Part shown: in pieces, positions 26,699-35,473 of the stretch
Layout of the letters: the number at the start of each line of letters is the position of its first letter
Position numbering within the stretch: the stretch's first letter is position 1
NCBI GenBank assembly: GCA_963678575.2
Contig: CAXXHV010000002.1
Location: 1,240,001 to 1,304,000, forward strand
Reading direction: 5' to 3'
Length of the DNA: 64,000 bases
Origin: Pleomorphochaeta sp963678575
GTDB lineage: Bacteria > Spirochaetota > Spirochaetia > Sphaerochaetales > Sphaerochaetaceae
Notes under the pieces: generated by a model
Databases searched by the model: none
Told to the model about the DNA's origin: nothing
What the model saw: the letters and a program-made list of their open reading frames with translations, nothing else
Program-made: the position numbers and the translations under genes

Positions 26699-27187
26699 TT
26701 ATTTGTGGAATCTTAATTCACAAGTTTTACAACCCTTTGCAATAGTGTCAGAAAGGTCTAATTCCAAACCCATTGATTTAGCAATACCACGATCTCCGTC
26801 CATTGCAATATCACAAAGTAATTCACAAGTTGCATCATCAAAACCTAATTTCTTCCAAGAATTAACTAAAGCACAGTAGTGAAAAGAAATATGTACTTCA
26901 TCTTCAGTTGCTTCAATTGAATCCATATTAAAGGAATCAACACCACATTTATCTAAAAATGCTACTCTGAAATCTCTTACATCTTCTGGATTCTTACATT
27001 TTGCTAAGAATCTTTTTCCATCCATTTCACCACGACGAGTAATTGCTTTTCTCATTATTGGTTCAGGATCAATACCAGCCTTTTTCATTTCATCATAAAT
27101 TAAACCCATCCAGGCAGCACGATGTTCAATCTGTGCTCTGTTTGTTGCTGCTACTACATCTACTTCGTTTTCAATGTTTTCAATCAT
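26699..27187 (-). CDS. L-2-amino-thiazoline-4-carboxylic acid hydrolase-like protein
   Basis: This 162-residue cytoplasmic protein matches the ATC-hydrolase family: N-terminal helix with HRAAWMGLIYDEM, a central EDEVHISFHYCALVNSWKKLG, and the characteristic C-terminal CKTCELRFHK. The named enzyme opens the thiazoline ring of ATC to S- or N-carbamoyl-cysteine on the route to cysteine; most homologues are uncharacterised. It is the first gene of the Liv operon, 30 bases ahead of the binding protein, and the last gene encodes a cysteine-desulfidase-like enzyme, which makes a sulfur amino-acid link attractive but unproven. Confidence 0.8.
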   Translation of the reverse strand: MIENIENEVDVVAATNRAQIEHRAAWMGLIYDEMKKAGIDPEPIMRKAITRRGEMDGKRFLAKCKNPEDVRDFRVAFLDKCGVDSFNMDSIEATEDEVHISFHYCALVNSWKKLGFDDATCELLCDIAMDGDRGIAKSMGLELDLSDTIAKGCKTCELRFHK

Positions 27188-27228
27188 TTTAATTCTCCTT
27201 AAAATAATATTTGATTTTTAATAACATT

Positions 27229-27266
27229 AGTGATATATTACTGATATGACCAGTGATATATTAGTA
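27229..27266. promoter_or_regulatory. Paired operator-like repeats (AGTGATATATTA, twice)
   Basis: AGTGATATATTA occurs at 27229-27240 and 27252-27263, 23 bp apart. The first copy extends to AGTGATATATTACT, a near-perfect palindrome; the second runs into AGTAATAG. They lie just downstream of the -10 box of the Liv operon promoter and between it and a divergent FCD-GntR gene, which is the probable binder. Confidence 0.55.
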
Positions 27267-27268
27267 AT

Positions 27269-27296
27269 AGTCTAGCACTGAATTAAAATAATGCAA
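27269..27296 (-). promoter_or_regulatory. Promoter of the ATC-hydrolase/Liv/DhaKL operon
   Basis: Minus-strand -35 TTGCAT (27291-27296), 16-bp spacer, -10 TAGACT (27269-27274). Transcription would start near 27262, within the second operator-like repeat. Confidence 0.45.
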
Positions 27297-27454
27297 GGAT
27301 TTTTTTAAATTTATTTTTCAACAATTTTTCAAAAGAAAATTTAAGAATATAAAATCTTTAATTTTAGAAAACAAAATTAAAGGTTAATAGCAAAAACTAA
27401 ATATAAAAAATTACTTTATAAAAAAAAACTAAAAACCTTTAAGGAGAGATATCA

Positions 27455-28135
27455 TTGAACGGGCAAATTAACAAAAATCAAAAATCAAAAAAAGAAATTT
27501 ATTATGAAATTATATTAAGTAGAATCATTAAATGCGAATATAAATCCTATGACATTATCACGGAAAAAGGACTTGTTGATGAATTTAATGTTAGTAAATC
27601 ACCAATTCGTGAAGCTCTATTAGAATTAAAAAACAATGGATTTTTAACAAGTATTCCTAGATTTGGTTATCAAATTTGTAGTTTCACAGAAAAGGATATT
27701 GAAGAACTAACTAAATTCAGAATGCTAGTTGAATACACATCAGTTGATTTCTTTTGGCAAGATATAAGTGAAATAGAAGCTTTAAAATTAAAAGAATTTG
27801 TTGATAAGAATTATCAAGATGGATGTAAAACAAAAACTGCCTTAGAATATTGGCAATTAAATACTCAATTCCATTTATTATTAATTTCACTATTTAGAAA
27901 TTCATATACAAAAAAAAGATTAGCAGAAGCAATGAAGATATTAGGCATAGCCTATGCTCAAGCTTATTGGACAAATTATCACACTGAAAACATTGTTAGT
28001 GATTGCAATTGCCACTTTGAAATTGTAAACGCAATTTTATATGGAGATAAACAACGCGCATTAAAATATTTATTAGAAGATATAAATAATTTCAAAACTC
28101 TCGAAGAACAAGAAACAAAAGGATTAAATGTATGA
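27455..28135 (+). CDS. GntR-family regulator with FCD domain
   Basis: A 226-residue FadR-type regulator: winged helix with ITEKGLVDEFNVSKSPIREALLEL and IPRFGYQICSFTEKD, then an FCD domain. The start is TTG at 27455 with AAGGAGAG eight bases upstream; no ATG is available nearby. It is divergent from the Liv operon and overlaps the following ribokinase gene by four bases, so it probably controls both. It is related to, but more distant than, the two paralogous FCD regulators at 18118 and 33571. Confidence 0.88.
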   Translation: MNGQINKNQKSKKEIYYEIILSRIIKCEYKSYDIITEKGLVDEFNVSKSPIREALLELKNNGFLTSIPRFGYQICSFTEKDIEELTKFRMLVEYTSVDFFWQDISEIEALKLKEFVDKNYQDGCKTKTALEYWQLNTQFHLLLISLFRNSYTKKRLAEAMKILGIAYAQAYWTNYHTENIVSDCNCHFEIVNAILYGDKQRALKYLLEDINNFKTLEEQETKGLNV

Positions 28136-29103
28136 TTAAAGTAGGTGTTATAGGTAGTTATGTTACTGATGCAATGGCAAGAGCTCCTCATTTTCCAAAA
28201 GAAGGAGAAACAGTAAAGGGTTCTTATTTTAAATTAAGTCCTGGAGGCAAAGGATTAAATCAAGCTATTGCTGCAAAAAAAGCAGGAGCTAATTTAACTT
28301 TTTCCACAAAAATAGGAGTTGATGATTTTGGTAATATGGCATTATCGAGTTTAAAAGAAAATAATATTGATACAAAAAATGTAATTCAATGTAGCAAAGA
28401 AACCACTGGTATTGCATTAATATTAGTAAATGAAACTACTAAAAACAATGAAATCATAGTTGTTCCAGGAGCTTGTAATACTTTTAGTAAAAGAGAAATA
28501 GATTTAATTTTTAAAGAATTTAAAGAAATAGAATACTTATTAGTACAGCTTGAAATAAATGAAGATGCAATGCTTTATATAATTGAAAAAGCAAAAAAGT
28601 TAAATATTAAAATAATTCTAAATCCAGCACCTTACAGTGATATTTGTAAATCAATGCTTGATAAATTATATCTCATTACACCAAATGAAACAGAAGCTGC
28701 TCAACTTACAAGTCATAAGTGTGAAAATATTGAAGATTACAGAAAAATAGCAAACTACCTTTTTGATAAAAATGTTGAAAATGTAATTATTACGCTTGGG
28801 AAAAAGGGAGTCTATTTTAATAATAGAGAACTTGAAGAAATAATTGATAATTATGATGTAAATGTTATTGATTCAACAGGAGCTGGAGATGCCTACAATG
28901 GTGGATTACTTGCAGGCTTAAGTCTAGGTTATAATTTAGTAGAAGCAGTGAAATATGCATCCATTGTTTCAAATCTTTCTGTTACAAAACTTGGAACTAG
29001 TATTTCTATGCCAACAAGGAATGAAATTACAGAATTCATTACAAAAACAAAGGACAATAATAAGACTGAAATGGTATATATACCGGAATTCTTCTCTTAC
29101 TAA
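28132..29103 (+). CDS. Ribokinase (PfkB family)
   Basis: A 323-residue PfkB kinase of ribokinase type, with the substrate motif SPGGKGLNQAIAA (36-48, Leu for the usual Ala), the NPAPYSD and TPNETEA segments typical of ribokinases, and the catalytic DSTGAGDAYNGGL near residue 250. It makes ribose-5-phosphate from ribose and ATP. Its ATG overlaps the regulator stop. A free-ribose source could be the nucleoside hydrolase encoded elsewhere in the window. The C-terminus extends about 15 residues beyond the usual end. Confidence 0.88.
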   Translation: MIKVGVIGSYVTDAMARAPHFPKEGETVKGSYFKLSPGGKGLNQAIAAKKAGANLTFSTKIGVDDFGNMALSSLKENNIDTKNVIQCSKETTGIALILVNETTKNNEIIVVPGACNTFSKREIDLIFKEFKEIEYLLVQLEINEDAMLYIIEKAKKLNIKIILNPAPYSDICKSMLDKLYLITPNETEAAQLTSHKCENIEDYRKIANYLFDKNVENVIITLGKKGVYFNNRELEEIIDNYDVNVIDSTGAGDAYNGGLLAGLSLGYNLVEAVKYASIVSNLSVTKLGTSISMPTRNEITEFITKTKDNNKTEMVYIPEFFSY

Positions 29104-29345
29104 TAAGTGTTTAAAAATTAGGATTTAAATTATAATTCAATACTTCAAAACTATTATTATATAAGTTATCTAATATTAAAACAAACACAATAAAAACAAG
29201 AAAAAAATTAATAATATAAAATAGTTTTAACAAATAAATAGTATTTAAAAAAACAAAACAATAAATACAAATACAATTTAATTTCTTTTAATATAAGTAA
29301 TTAAAAATAAAATAACAACAGTCTATTAATTATTTAATTTTTTTC

Positions 29346-29377
29346 TTGCCATCTAATCATATCTCTGGTATGATTAG
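29346..29377 (+). promoter_or_regulatory. Promoter with inverted repeat ahead of the UroD-like/CUT1 operon
   Basis: -35 TTGCCA (29346-29351), 17-bp spacer, -10 TATGAT (29369-29374). A 9-bp inverted repeat, CTAATCATA (29353-29361) and TATGATTAG (29369-29377), spans spacer and -10; a third TAATCATA follows at about 29379. This is a strong operator candidate. The preceding stretch 29104-29340 is AT-rich with no recognisable feature. Confidence 0.6.
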
Positions 29378-29403
29378 TAATCATATTAGAGGAGATCACA
29401 TTA

Positions 29404-30360
29404 ATGACAAAACGTGAAAGAGTATTAAGTGCCATAAACGGTGCTGAAGTAGATTTTGTACCAGTAAGTTTTTCACTACACTTTCCCAAAGAAATAACTA
29501 GCACTGAAGATATTATTAAGGCACATCTAGATTTCTATAAAGAAACTGATGTAGATATAATGAAGATAATGAATGAGAATTTAGTTCCTGATTTTGGTGA
29601 AATAAAAAAGGCTGAAGATTGGAATAAAATCCCAACATTTACAAGGAAATCATCATTTATTCAAAAAGAAGTTGAACTTGTTAAAAAAATCTTAGACAAA
29701 TGTGATGGTGATACATTTTCACTTGTAACAATACATAGTGTCTGTGCATCAAGTATTCACCCTATTGAAGCAAGATATGGCTATGTTCCTGTTAGAGAAT
29801 TACAAGTAAAACATTATAGAGAGAATCCAATTCCCTACACTGATGCTTGTCAAAGAATAACTGATGCAATGTGTTATTTAACGGAAGAAGTTATAAAAGC
29901 AGGCGCTGATGGAATATACTTAGCAGCTCTTGGAGCAGAAAAACATTATTTCACGGATCAAGAATTTTCAAATATAATTGCTCCATTTGACAAACAAATA
30001 ATGAAAACTGCAAAAGATAATAATGCAAAAGTTTTATTACATGCTTGCAAAGAGAATCTTGAAATGTCACGCTACAAATCATATACAGATTTAGCTGATA
30101 TAGTTAACTGGGGTGTTTATGAAACCAACTTCAGTTTAGAACAAGGCAGAGAACTATTTAACGATACAACAATAATGGGTGGCATTGCTAATAGAAGTGG
30201 TGTTTTAGTAGATGGAACTGATGAAGAATTAGAAAATGAAATCAAATCTATTATTAATAAACAAGGCAAAAAGAATTTTATTTTTGGAGCAGATTGTACT
30301 CTTCCAACAGAAATTTCTTATCAACGAATAAAAAATGCTGTTAAAGCAGCTAGAATATAG
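29404..30360 (+). CDS. UroD/MtaA-like zinc methyltransferase-family protein
   Basis: A 318-residue URO-D superfamily TIM barrel. Rather than a porphyrin decarboxylase site it shows the zinc-site pattern of MtaA/CmuA-type methyltransferases: His213-x-Cys215 in LLHACKE and Cys298 in FGADCTLP. Such proteins transfer methyl groups to or from thiols or corrinoids. No corrinoid protein is adjacent. It heads an operon with a CUT1 sugar transporter (9 bases before the binding-protein gene), so it may act on a methylated imported compound; that is inference. Confidence 0.78.
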   Translation: MTKRERVLSAINGAEVDFVPVSFSLHFPKEITSTEDIIKAHLDFYKETDVDIMKIMNENLVPDFGEIKKAEDWNKIPTFTRKSSFIQKEVELVKKILDKCDGDTFSLVTIHSVCASSIHPIEARYGYVPVRELQVKHYRENPIPYTDACQRITDAMCYLTEEVIKAGADGIYLAALGAEKHYFTDQEFSNIIAPFDKQIMKTAKDNNAKVLLHACKENLEMSRYKSYTDLADIVNWGVYETNFSLEQGRELFNDTTIMGGIANRSGVLVDGTDEELENEIKSIINKQGKKNFIFGADCTLPTEISYQRIKNAVKAARI

Positions 30361-30369
30361 GAGTAAAAA

Positions 30370-31737
30370 ATGAATAAAAGAATTATTAGTGTATTTTTAT
30401 TAATTTTAGCTCTTGCAATGACAAATATTTTTGCAGGGGGAAGTGAAGAAAAACAACAAGTTACAAAGGATGGACAAACTGTTTATCCAGAAGGTACAGT
30501 TGTTATTTATGGACATGGACAACCACAATATTTACAACAATACTTTGATGTATGGTTAGAGAATAATAGAGATATTGCTCCAAATGTTAATATTGAAATA
30601 GTACAAACTCAAGGTGCTGCTGATAGTAGAGAAAAAATTGCTATGACTTACCTATCCGGAGCTTATGAAGATTTACCTGATGCTGTTTATATTGATCCAG
30701 TTAATTTAATTGATTTAGCTGAAGGTGGAATTGTAAAAGATGAAACAGCTTTCTTAACACCATTATTAGATCAATTCGTTGATGGTTGTGAAAATGATGC
30801 AGTTGTTGATGGAAAAATTTATGGATTACCTGAATCAGTAAGACCTCAAGTTTTATTTTATAATAAAGCAACCTTTGATAAATACAATGTAGATCCAACT
30901 ATGATGAGCACAATGAAAGGTTATATCAAAGCGGGTGAATTACTTAAAGAAAGAAGTAATGGTAAAGTATATTTATCATATATTGATCCCGGTTCTTATA
31001 CCTGGAGATATTGGGGAAGAAGAGGTTTAATGCCTCAAGCTAATGCAAAAATCTGGGCAGATAATGGGGATGTTGTATTTGGTAGTGATAAGGGAACTAA
31101 ATTAGCTTTATCTACACTTGATGAAATGAACACAAAAGGACTTTTATTAAAAACAGCAATGTTTAAACCAGCTCTATATGATTCTATGAGAAATCATGAA
31201 GTAGCTACCTTCTACATTGGTGCATTCTGGGATGAATTTATTAGAAAAAATGTATCAGAAACCTCAGGAGAATGGAGAGTAATGAGTGCTCCCGTATTTG
31301 ACAGTGTTGGAACAGCTGGTGCTCCAGTATCCTCTTACTTTGCAGTAATTGACAAACCAGAAGGAGTTTACTCAGGTTTAGTTGAAAAATTATGGAAAGA
31401 TTTCCACAGCGACAATGAAGAGAGAAAAACTTGGGTAAAATCAATGGTTGAACAAAACGCACCTTATGCTAACCCAATTAATCTTGCAATGTTAAATGAT
31501 CCATTCTGGAAAGAATCAAGTGAGTTCTATGGTGGACAAAGCTTTAGACAAATGGAAGGTCAGGGATTAGCTAATTCAAGTAAAAACTTAATTGTTACCA
31601 AGAGTGATGCTGAAGCAGATTCAATTATCAGTAATGAAATTGAAAATTATGTTGCAGGTAATCAAACAATGGATCAAACTATATCAAAGATTGATTCAAA
31701 CTTAAAATCAAAAATTGGTTCTGCTGAAATTAACTAG
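30370..31737 (+). CDS. CUT1-type extracellular sugar-binding protein
   Basis: The 455-residue family-1 solute-binding protein has a signal peptide ending NIFAGG then SEEKQQ, with no lipobox. Internal features typical of the family are an early VVIYGHGQPQYLQQYFDVWLE strand, a DAVYIDPVNLIDLAEGG hinge segment and aromatic ligand-site residues (TWRYWGRRG). It delivers a sugar or oligosaccharide to the two permeases downstream. A very strong hairpin follows the gene. Confidence 0.9.
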   Translation: MNKRIISVFLLILALAMTNIFAGGSEEKQQVTKDGQTVYPEGTVVIYGHGQPQYLQQYFDVWLENNRDIAPNVNIEIVQTQGAADSREKIAMTYLSGAYEDLPDAVYIDPVNLIDLAEGGIVKDETAFLTPLLDQFVDGCENDAVVDGKIYGLPESVRPQVLFYNKATFDKYNVDPTMMSTMKGYIKAGELLKERSNGKVYLSYIDPGSYTWRYWGRRGLMPQANAKIWADNGDVVFGSDKGTKLALSTLDEMNTKGLLLKTAMFKPALYDSMRNHEVATFYIGAFWDEFIRKNVSETSGEWRVMSAPVFDSVGTAGAPVSSYFAVIDKPEGVYSGLVEKLWKDFHSDNEERKTWVKSMVEQNAPYANPINLAMLNDPFWKESSEFYGGQSFRQMEGQGLANSSKNLIVTKSDAEADSIISNEIENYVAGNQTMDQTISKIDSNLKSKIGSAEIN

Positions 31738-31764
31738 AACACATCTTAACAAATAAATATTAAT

Positions 31765-31794
31765 AGTATACCTGATTAAATAATCAGGTATACT
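31765..31794 (+). other. Intercistronic hairpin after the CUT1 binding-protein gene
   Basis: A perfect 13-bp stem (AGTATACCTGATT with AATCAGGTATACT) and 4-base loop, the strongest hairpin in the window. No T-run follows, so full termination is unlikely. It sits in the 79-base gap before the permease gene. Confidence 0.75.
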
Positions 31795-31816
31795 AGATAA
31801 TAGGAGCTTTAATTAT

Positions 31817-32695
31817 ATGAATAAGATTATTAAAGGGTTTAAGAATTACAAATATCCTTACCTTTTTATACTTCCCTTTTTCCTACTATTCTTTATCTTT
31901 CAATTTGTACCATTACTATGGACAATAGTAATTAGTTTTACAAAATGGAATGGAATTGGGAGTCCAAAGAATGTTGGATTTAAGAATTATAAAATGCTTT
32001 TTAGTGATGAATTATTTATTAAATCATTTTCTAATACAATAGTTTATTGGATAAGTGGTGTTGTATTTATTCTAATATTTGCGATGATACTTGCACTAAT
32101 ACTAAATTCAGACAAATTAAGAAATAGAGCTTTCTTTAAAACTGTTACTTTTTTGCCAAATGTATGTGCTGCAATTGCTATGGGATTAATATTTAGAATG
32201 TTGTTTGATGAAAACGTTGGCCTTCTAAATGAAATATTAAATGTTTTTGGAATTGCTTCTAAACCTTGGCTTACAAGTATAGAGCTAAGTAAAGTTCCTG
32301 TAGTTATCCTAAATATTTGGAGAAATACACCATGGTTTACTATGATTATATTATCTGGATTATTGAATATAAATAAAGACTTTTATGATGCTGCAAAAGT
32401 TGATGGAGCAAATGCAATAAGACAATTTATTTATATAACTCTTCCTTCTCTATCAAATATATTATTTTTCTGTTTTATTACATTAACAGTAGATTCTTGG
32501 AAAATATTTAACGAACCATATATTTTAGAAGGACCAGGAGTAAGTAACACTTCCCTATTCCAATATATGTATGAAAGTGGTTTTACAATATTTAAAATGG
32601 GATATGCTTCGGCAATTGGCTGTGTATTGATACTAATATTATTAATAATTTCATTAGTACAATTTACAATTAGAAAACGAAGTGGTGAAATCTAA
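31817..32695 (+). CDS. CUT1 sugar ABC transporter permease (UgpA/MalF type)
   Basis: A 292-residue permease with about six membrane helices and the EAA-loop DAAKVDGANAIRQFIYITLP near residues 194-213. The start YLFILPFFLLFFIFQFVPLLWTI is typical of the MalF/UgpA subfamily. It pairs with the next gene. No cognate ATPase gene is in this operon. Confidence 0.92.
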   Translation: MNKIIKGFKNYKYPYLFILPFFLLFFIFQFVPLLWTIVISFTKWNGIGSPKNVGFKNYKMLFSDELFIKSFSNTIVYWISGVVFILIFAMILALILNSDKLRNRAFFKTVTFLPNVCAAIAMGLIFRMLFDENVGLLNEILNVFGIASKPWLTSIELSKVPVVILNIWRNTPWFTMIILSGLLNINKDFYDAAKVDGANAIRQFIYITLPSLSNILFFCFITLTVDSWKIFNEPYILEGPGVSNTSLFQYMYESGFTIFKMGYASAIGCVLILILLIISLVQFTIRKRSGEI

Positions 32696-32715
32696 AGGAG
32701 TTATATATAAAAATT

Positions 32716-33549
32716 ATGAAAACAAACACTACAAATAAAACAATTATTTTACATATATTACTTCTTATTATAGTACTATTTTGTATATTCCCAATAATTT
32801 GGATGTGTATAATATCCTTAAAAGGGTTAAATGAAAACATAAGTGGATTTAAATCCCTTTATATTGAAAGTCCAACTCTTATGAATTATGTGAATCTATT
32901 TAAACAAATACCTATTGCTCAGCATTTTGGTAATAGTTTATTTACTACAGTAATAGGAACTATAACAACAGTATACTTTTGTGCCTTGGCGGGGTATGCC
33001 TTTGCAAAATATAAATTCCCTGGTAGAGATTTCTTATTCTATTTTGTAATAGCAACAATGCTAATACCACCAGAAGTTGGAGCTATACCACAATTTATAA
33101 TTATGAAGAATTTTCATTTAATTAATAGCTTATGGTCATTAATTATTCCCAAAATAGCAACAGCTGTTGGTATCTTTTATATGAGACAATACATTGTTGC
33201 TGTTCCAAATGAGTTAATTGAAGCTGCAAGAATTGATGGCTGTAAAGACTTTAAAATATTTAATAGAATAATAATGCCAGTTATTAAACCAGCTTTAGCA
33301 TCCTGGGCATCTCTTACTGTAGTAGCTAGATGGAATGACTTTTTCTGGCCACTACTCTTTTTGAGAAAAACACAAAAGTTTACGCTAATGGTTTCTATAT
33401 CATTACTTCCAGTAAGTGATGGATTATCTACTCCATGGCAAGTTATACTAGCAGGAACAACAGTAGTAATTATTCCAATAATAATTGTTTACTTATTACT
33501 ACAAAGCCTACAAAATAAAGACTTGATGGCAGGTGCGGTTAAAGGTTAA
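32716..33549 (+). CDS. CUT1 sugar ABC transporter permease (UgpE/MalG type)
   Basis: A 277-residue permease with six membrane helices and the EAA loop EAARIDGCKDFKIFNRIIMP, ending in the family's KDLMAGAVKG tail. An AAAGGAG site lies before it, somewhat far from the ATG. It should form the heterodimeric channel with the 31817-32695 permease. Confidence 0.92.
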   Translation: MKTNTTNKTIILHILLLIIVLFCIFPIIWMCIISLKGLNENISGFKSLYIESPTLMNYVNLFKQIPIAQHFGNSLFTTVIGTITTVYFCALAGYAFAKYKFPGRDFLFYFVIATMLIPPEVGAIPQFIIMKNFHLINSLWSLIIPKIATAVGIFYMRQYIVAVPNELIEAARIDGCKDFKIFNRIIMPVIKPALASWASLTVVARWNDFFWPLLFLRKTQKFTLMVSISLLPVSDGLSTPWQVILAGTTVVIIPIIIVYLLLQSLQNKDLMAGAVKG

Positions 33550-33570
33550 ATAATAAGGAGAACAAAATAA

Positions 33571-34197
33571 ATGAAAAACTTGAAAACTGAAATCCATGAT
33601 AGTGAATATTCTAAAATATTAAAAGGAGAATACTCTCTTACTGAAATTATCACAGAAAAATCTTTAATGGAAATATATGGAGTAAGCAAAGCTCCAGTTA
33701 GAGAAGCTTTAACTCAACTTTGCTCAGAAAATATGTTAAAAAGTATCCCAAGATGTGGCTATCAATTAACACAAATTAGTATGAAGGAATTGCAAGATAC
33801 CTTAAAACTTAGAGCAATACTAGAACTGGGAGCGTTTGATCTTTATAAAGATAATATTACTGATGAAAAAATTGATAAATTAATGGAACATGTTAAAGTT
33901 GGAAGACAGCTTGCTGAAGAAAAAGAAGTCTCAAAACATTGGTTCCATAATATGGATTTCCACAATCTTCTATGCAGTTTTACTAATAACCAAGTATTAA
34001 AAGATACTCTACAAGCAACTTTAAATAAATGCTCTAGATACGCTTATCAATATTTTCATTTAAACTGGGATGCTCATAAAATTACTGATGCAGCAATGCA
34101 CCTTTATTTAATCAATTTATTAAAAGAAGGTAAAACAGATTTAGCAAAAGAAACTCTTTATAATGATATTATGGCTTTTAATGATATATTTAAATAA
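33571..34197 (+). CDS. GntR-family regulator with FCD domain
   Basis: A 208-residue FadR-type regulator and close paralogue of the 18118-18768 protein: shared blocks include IHDSEY, SKAPVREAL-like helix, SIPRCGY, ELQDTLKLR, HWFHNMDFH and LNKCSRYAYQYF. The His/Asn/Asp residues of HWFHNMDFH may ligate a metal in the FCD domain. It is the last gene of the CUT1 operon, 21 bases after the permease, so its level follows operon output. Operator could be the inverted repeat at 29353-29377. Confidence 0.9.
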   Translation: MKNLKTEIHDSEYSKILKGEYSLTEIITEKSLMEIYGVSKAPVREALTQLCSENMLKSIPRCGYQLTQISMKELQDTLKLRAILELGAFDLYKDNITDEKIDKLMEHVKVGRQLAEEKEVSKHWFHNMDFHNLLCSFTNNQVLKDTLQATLNKCSRYAYQYFHLNWDAHKITDAAMHLYLINLLKEGKTDLAKETLYNDIMAFNDIFK

Positions 34198-34505
34198 ATA
34201 TTATTAAATAGCATGAATCCTTAATAAAAAAATATTTCTTATCTCTTAAAGCTATTACTAATTCATAATTTTAAAATCTATAAAATGATTTATTAAAAAA
34301 AACTCTAAAAAAGAGTCAAATGTAATAAAGGTAGTATAATTTCTAATTCATACAAAGAAGGAACAATTATTCTGCCTTTTTTATATACCATTACATTATA
34401 GTTATTTAAGTAAAAACTCTATCAACTTCTAATCTATACCTATCTGATATTAGTCTACTGATTTTACTTTGTTTTTCTTTTTTCCTTTTTTATTTAATTT
34501 TGATT
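34198..34505. other. 308-bp convergent gap with a weak minus-strand terminator
   Basis: Lies between the plus-strand GntR gene and the 3' end of the minus-strand Pot-type operon. Apart from the short terminator hairpin at 34302-34316, only AT-rich sequence without coding signs is visible. Confidence 0.5.
34295..34316 (-). terminator. Short terminator-like hairpin for the Pot/enamidase operon
   Basis: AGAGT (34312-34316) pairs with ACTCT (34302-34306) around a 5-base loop and is followed on the minus strand by an unbroken T-run. The stem is short, so strength is doubtful. Confidence 0.4.
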
Positions 34506-35471
34506 CTACAAAATAATTATTTGAGCCCCAATAATATAGAAGACAATTGATAATAACCAGAAAATTAAACTAGATTTCTTTGCATTTTTAAATTCACCAA
34601 ATAAGACTCCTGCTAATTGAGTCCAGAAGCCTGAAGTTAATCCTAAAGGCCAACTAATAACAGAACTTAAAATTCCCGTTGTTAAACAATGAAGCATATT
34701 ACCACCATAATGAAATAATGCGGAGACTATACATAACAAATGTATTTTTAATTCAGCACCTTTTATTGTTTTAATTATACCTTTCTCAGGTGGGCTAAAT
34801 ATATTTGAAAGTAAAACAAATAAGAAAGCAAATACCACAAATATACAAGTAAAAGGTAGAACACTTAATCCATTAGGATTTATTACTGTCCTTAAACTGT
34901 AAGAAATGGAAAAGGCATAAGAAGAGCCAGCTATAGAACTTATTAATACTAATACAAGAATTTTTGAAAATTTAAAATTCTTTTTTTCTTTTTGAGCTTT
35001 CCCTTTATGAGATAAGTAAGTGAAAAAAATAGAAAGTATCAAAATTGATAGGCAAAATATAAGTTGCATATAACTTATATTTTCAGGTTTACCTCCAATA
35101 AATACTGAATAACTAGATCCAACTAACAGAGCAATTGTTTGTTGTAATGGTTGTGAAATTGTTAAACCTATTAGCTTTATTATATAGAAATTAAATATCA
35201 TAGATAAAGAAAATAGAAAACCGCAAATACAAATTGCATAGATATATGATGGATTATTATTATATACCTGCCCTATTTCAATAAATATATCACGTCCTTT
35301 TACTATAAAAGAAAAGCTCCAAACAAATACCCAAGAGAAAAAAAACAATTCTAGGAAATATACTCTAATTGGGTATTTATTTAAGAACTTTTGTGAAATT
35401 GGCCAAGTACCCCAGAAAAATGCAGATAATAAAGTTAAGATTATTGCCTGATTATAAGATATTAAATTCAC
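34506..35471 (-). CDS. DMT-superfamily permease (sugar/ureide-type, ten helices)
   Basis: A 321-residue protein with ten predicted membrane helices in two five-helix halves. Opening WGTWPISQKFL and the late SWPLGLTSGFWTQLAGVLFGEFK resemble GRP/RhaT sugar and ureide-permease branches of the drug/metabolite superfamily. As the final gene, 2 bases after the PfkB-NADAR fusion stop, it gives this cluster a second transporter: either alternative uptake of the same substrate, or export of a released base. Direction of transport is unknown. Confidence 0.75.
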   Translation of the reverse strand: MNLISYNQAIILTLLSAFFWGTWPISQKFLNKYPIRVYFLELFFFSWVFVWSFSFIVKGRDIFIEIGQVYNNNPSYIYAICICGFLFSLSMIFNFYIIKLIGLTISQPLQQTIALLVGSSYSVFIGGKPENISYMQLIFCLSILILSIFFTYLSHKGKAQKEKKNFKFSKILVLVLISSIAGSSYAFSISYSLRTVINPNGLSVLPFTCIFVVFAFLFVLLSNIFSPPEKGIIKTIKGAELKIHLLCIVSALFHYGGNMLHCLTTGILSSVISWPLGLTSGFWTQLAGVLFGEFKNAKKSSLIFWLLSIVFYIIGAQIIIL

Positions 35472-35473
35472 AA

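Noticed and set aside
27188..27454. Riboswitch ahead of the Liv operon or the GntR gene
   Set aside because: Repeats here are DNA operator-like direct repeats around a promoter; no conserved riboswitch core or leader terminator seen.
29404..30360. Haem-pathway uroporphyrinogen decarboxylase
   Set aside because: Zn-ligand pattern and transporter operon context, with no other haem genes.
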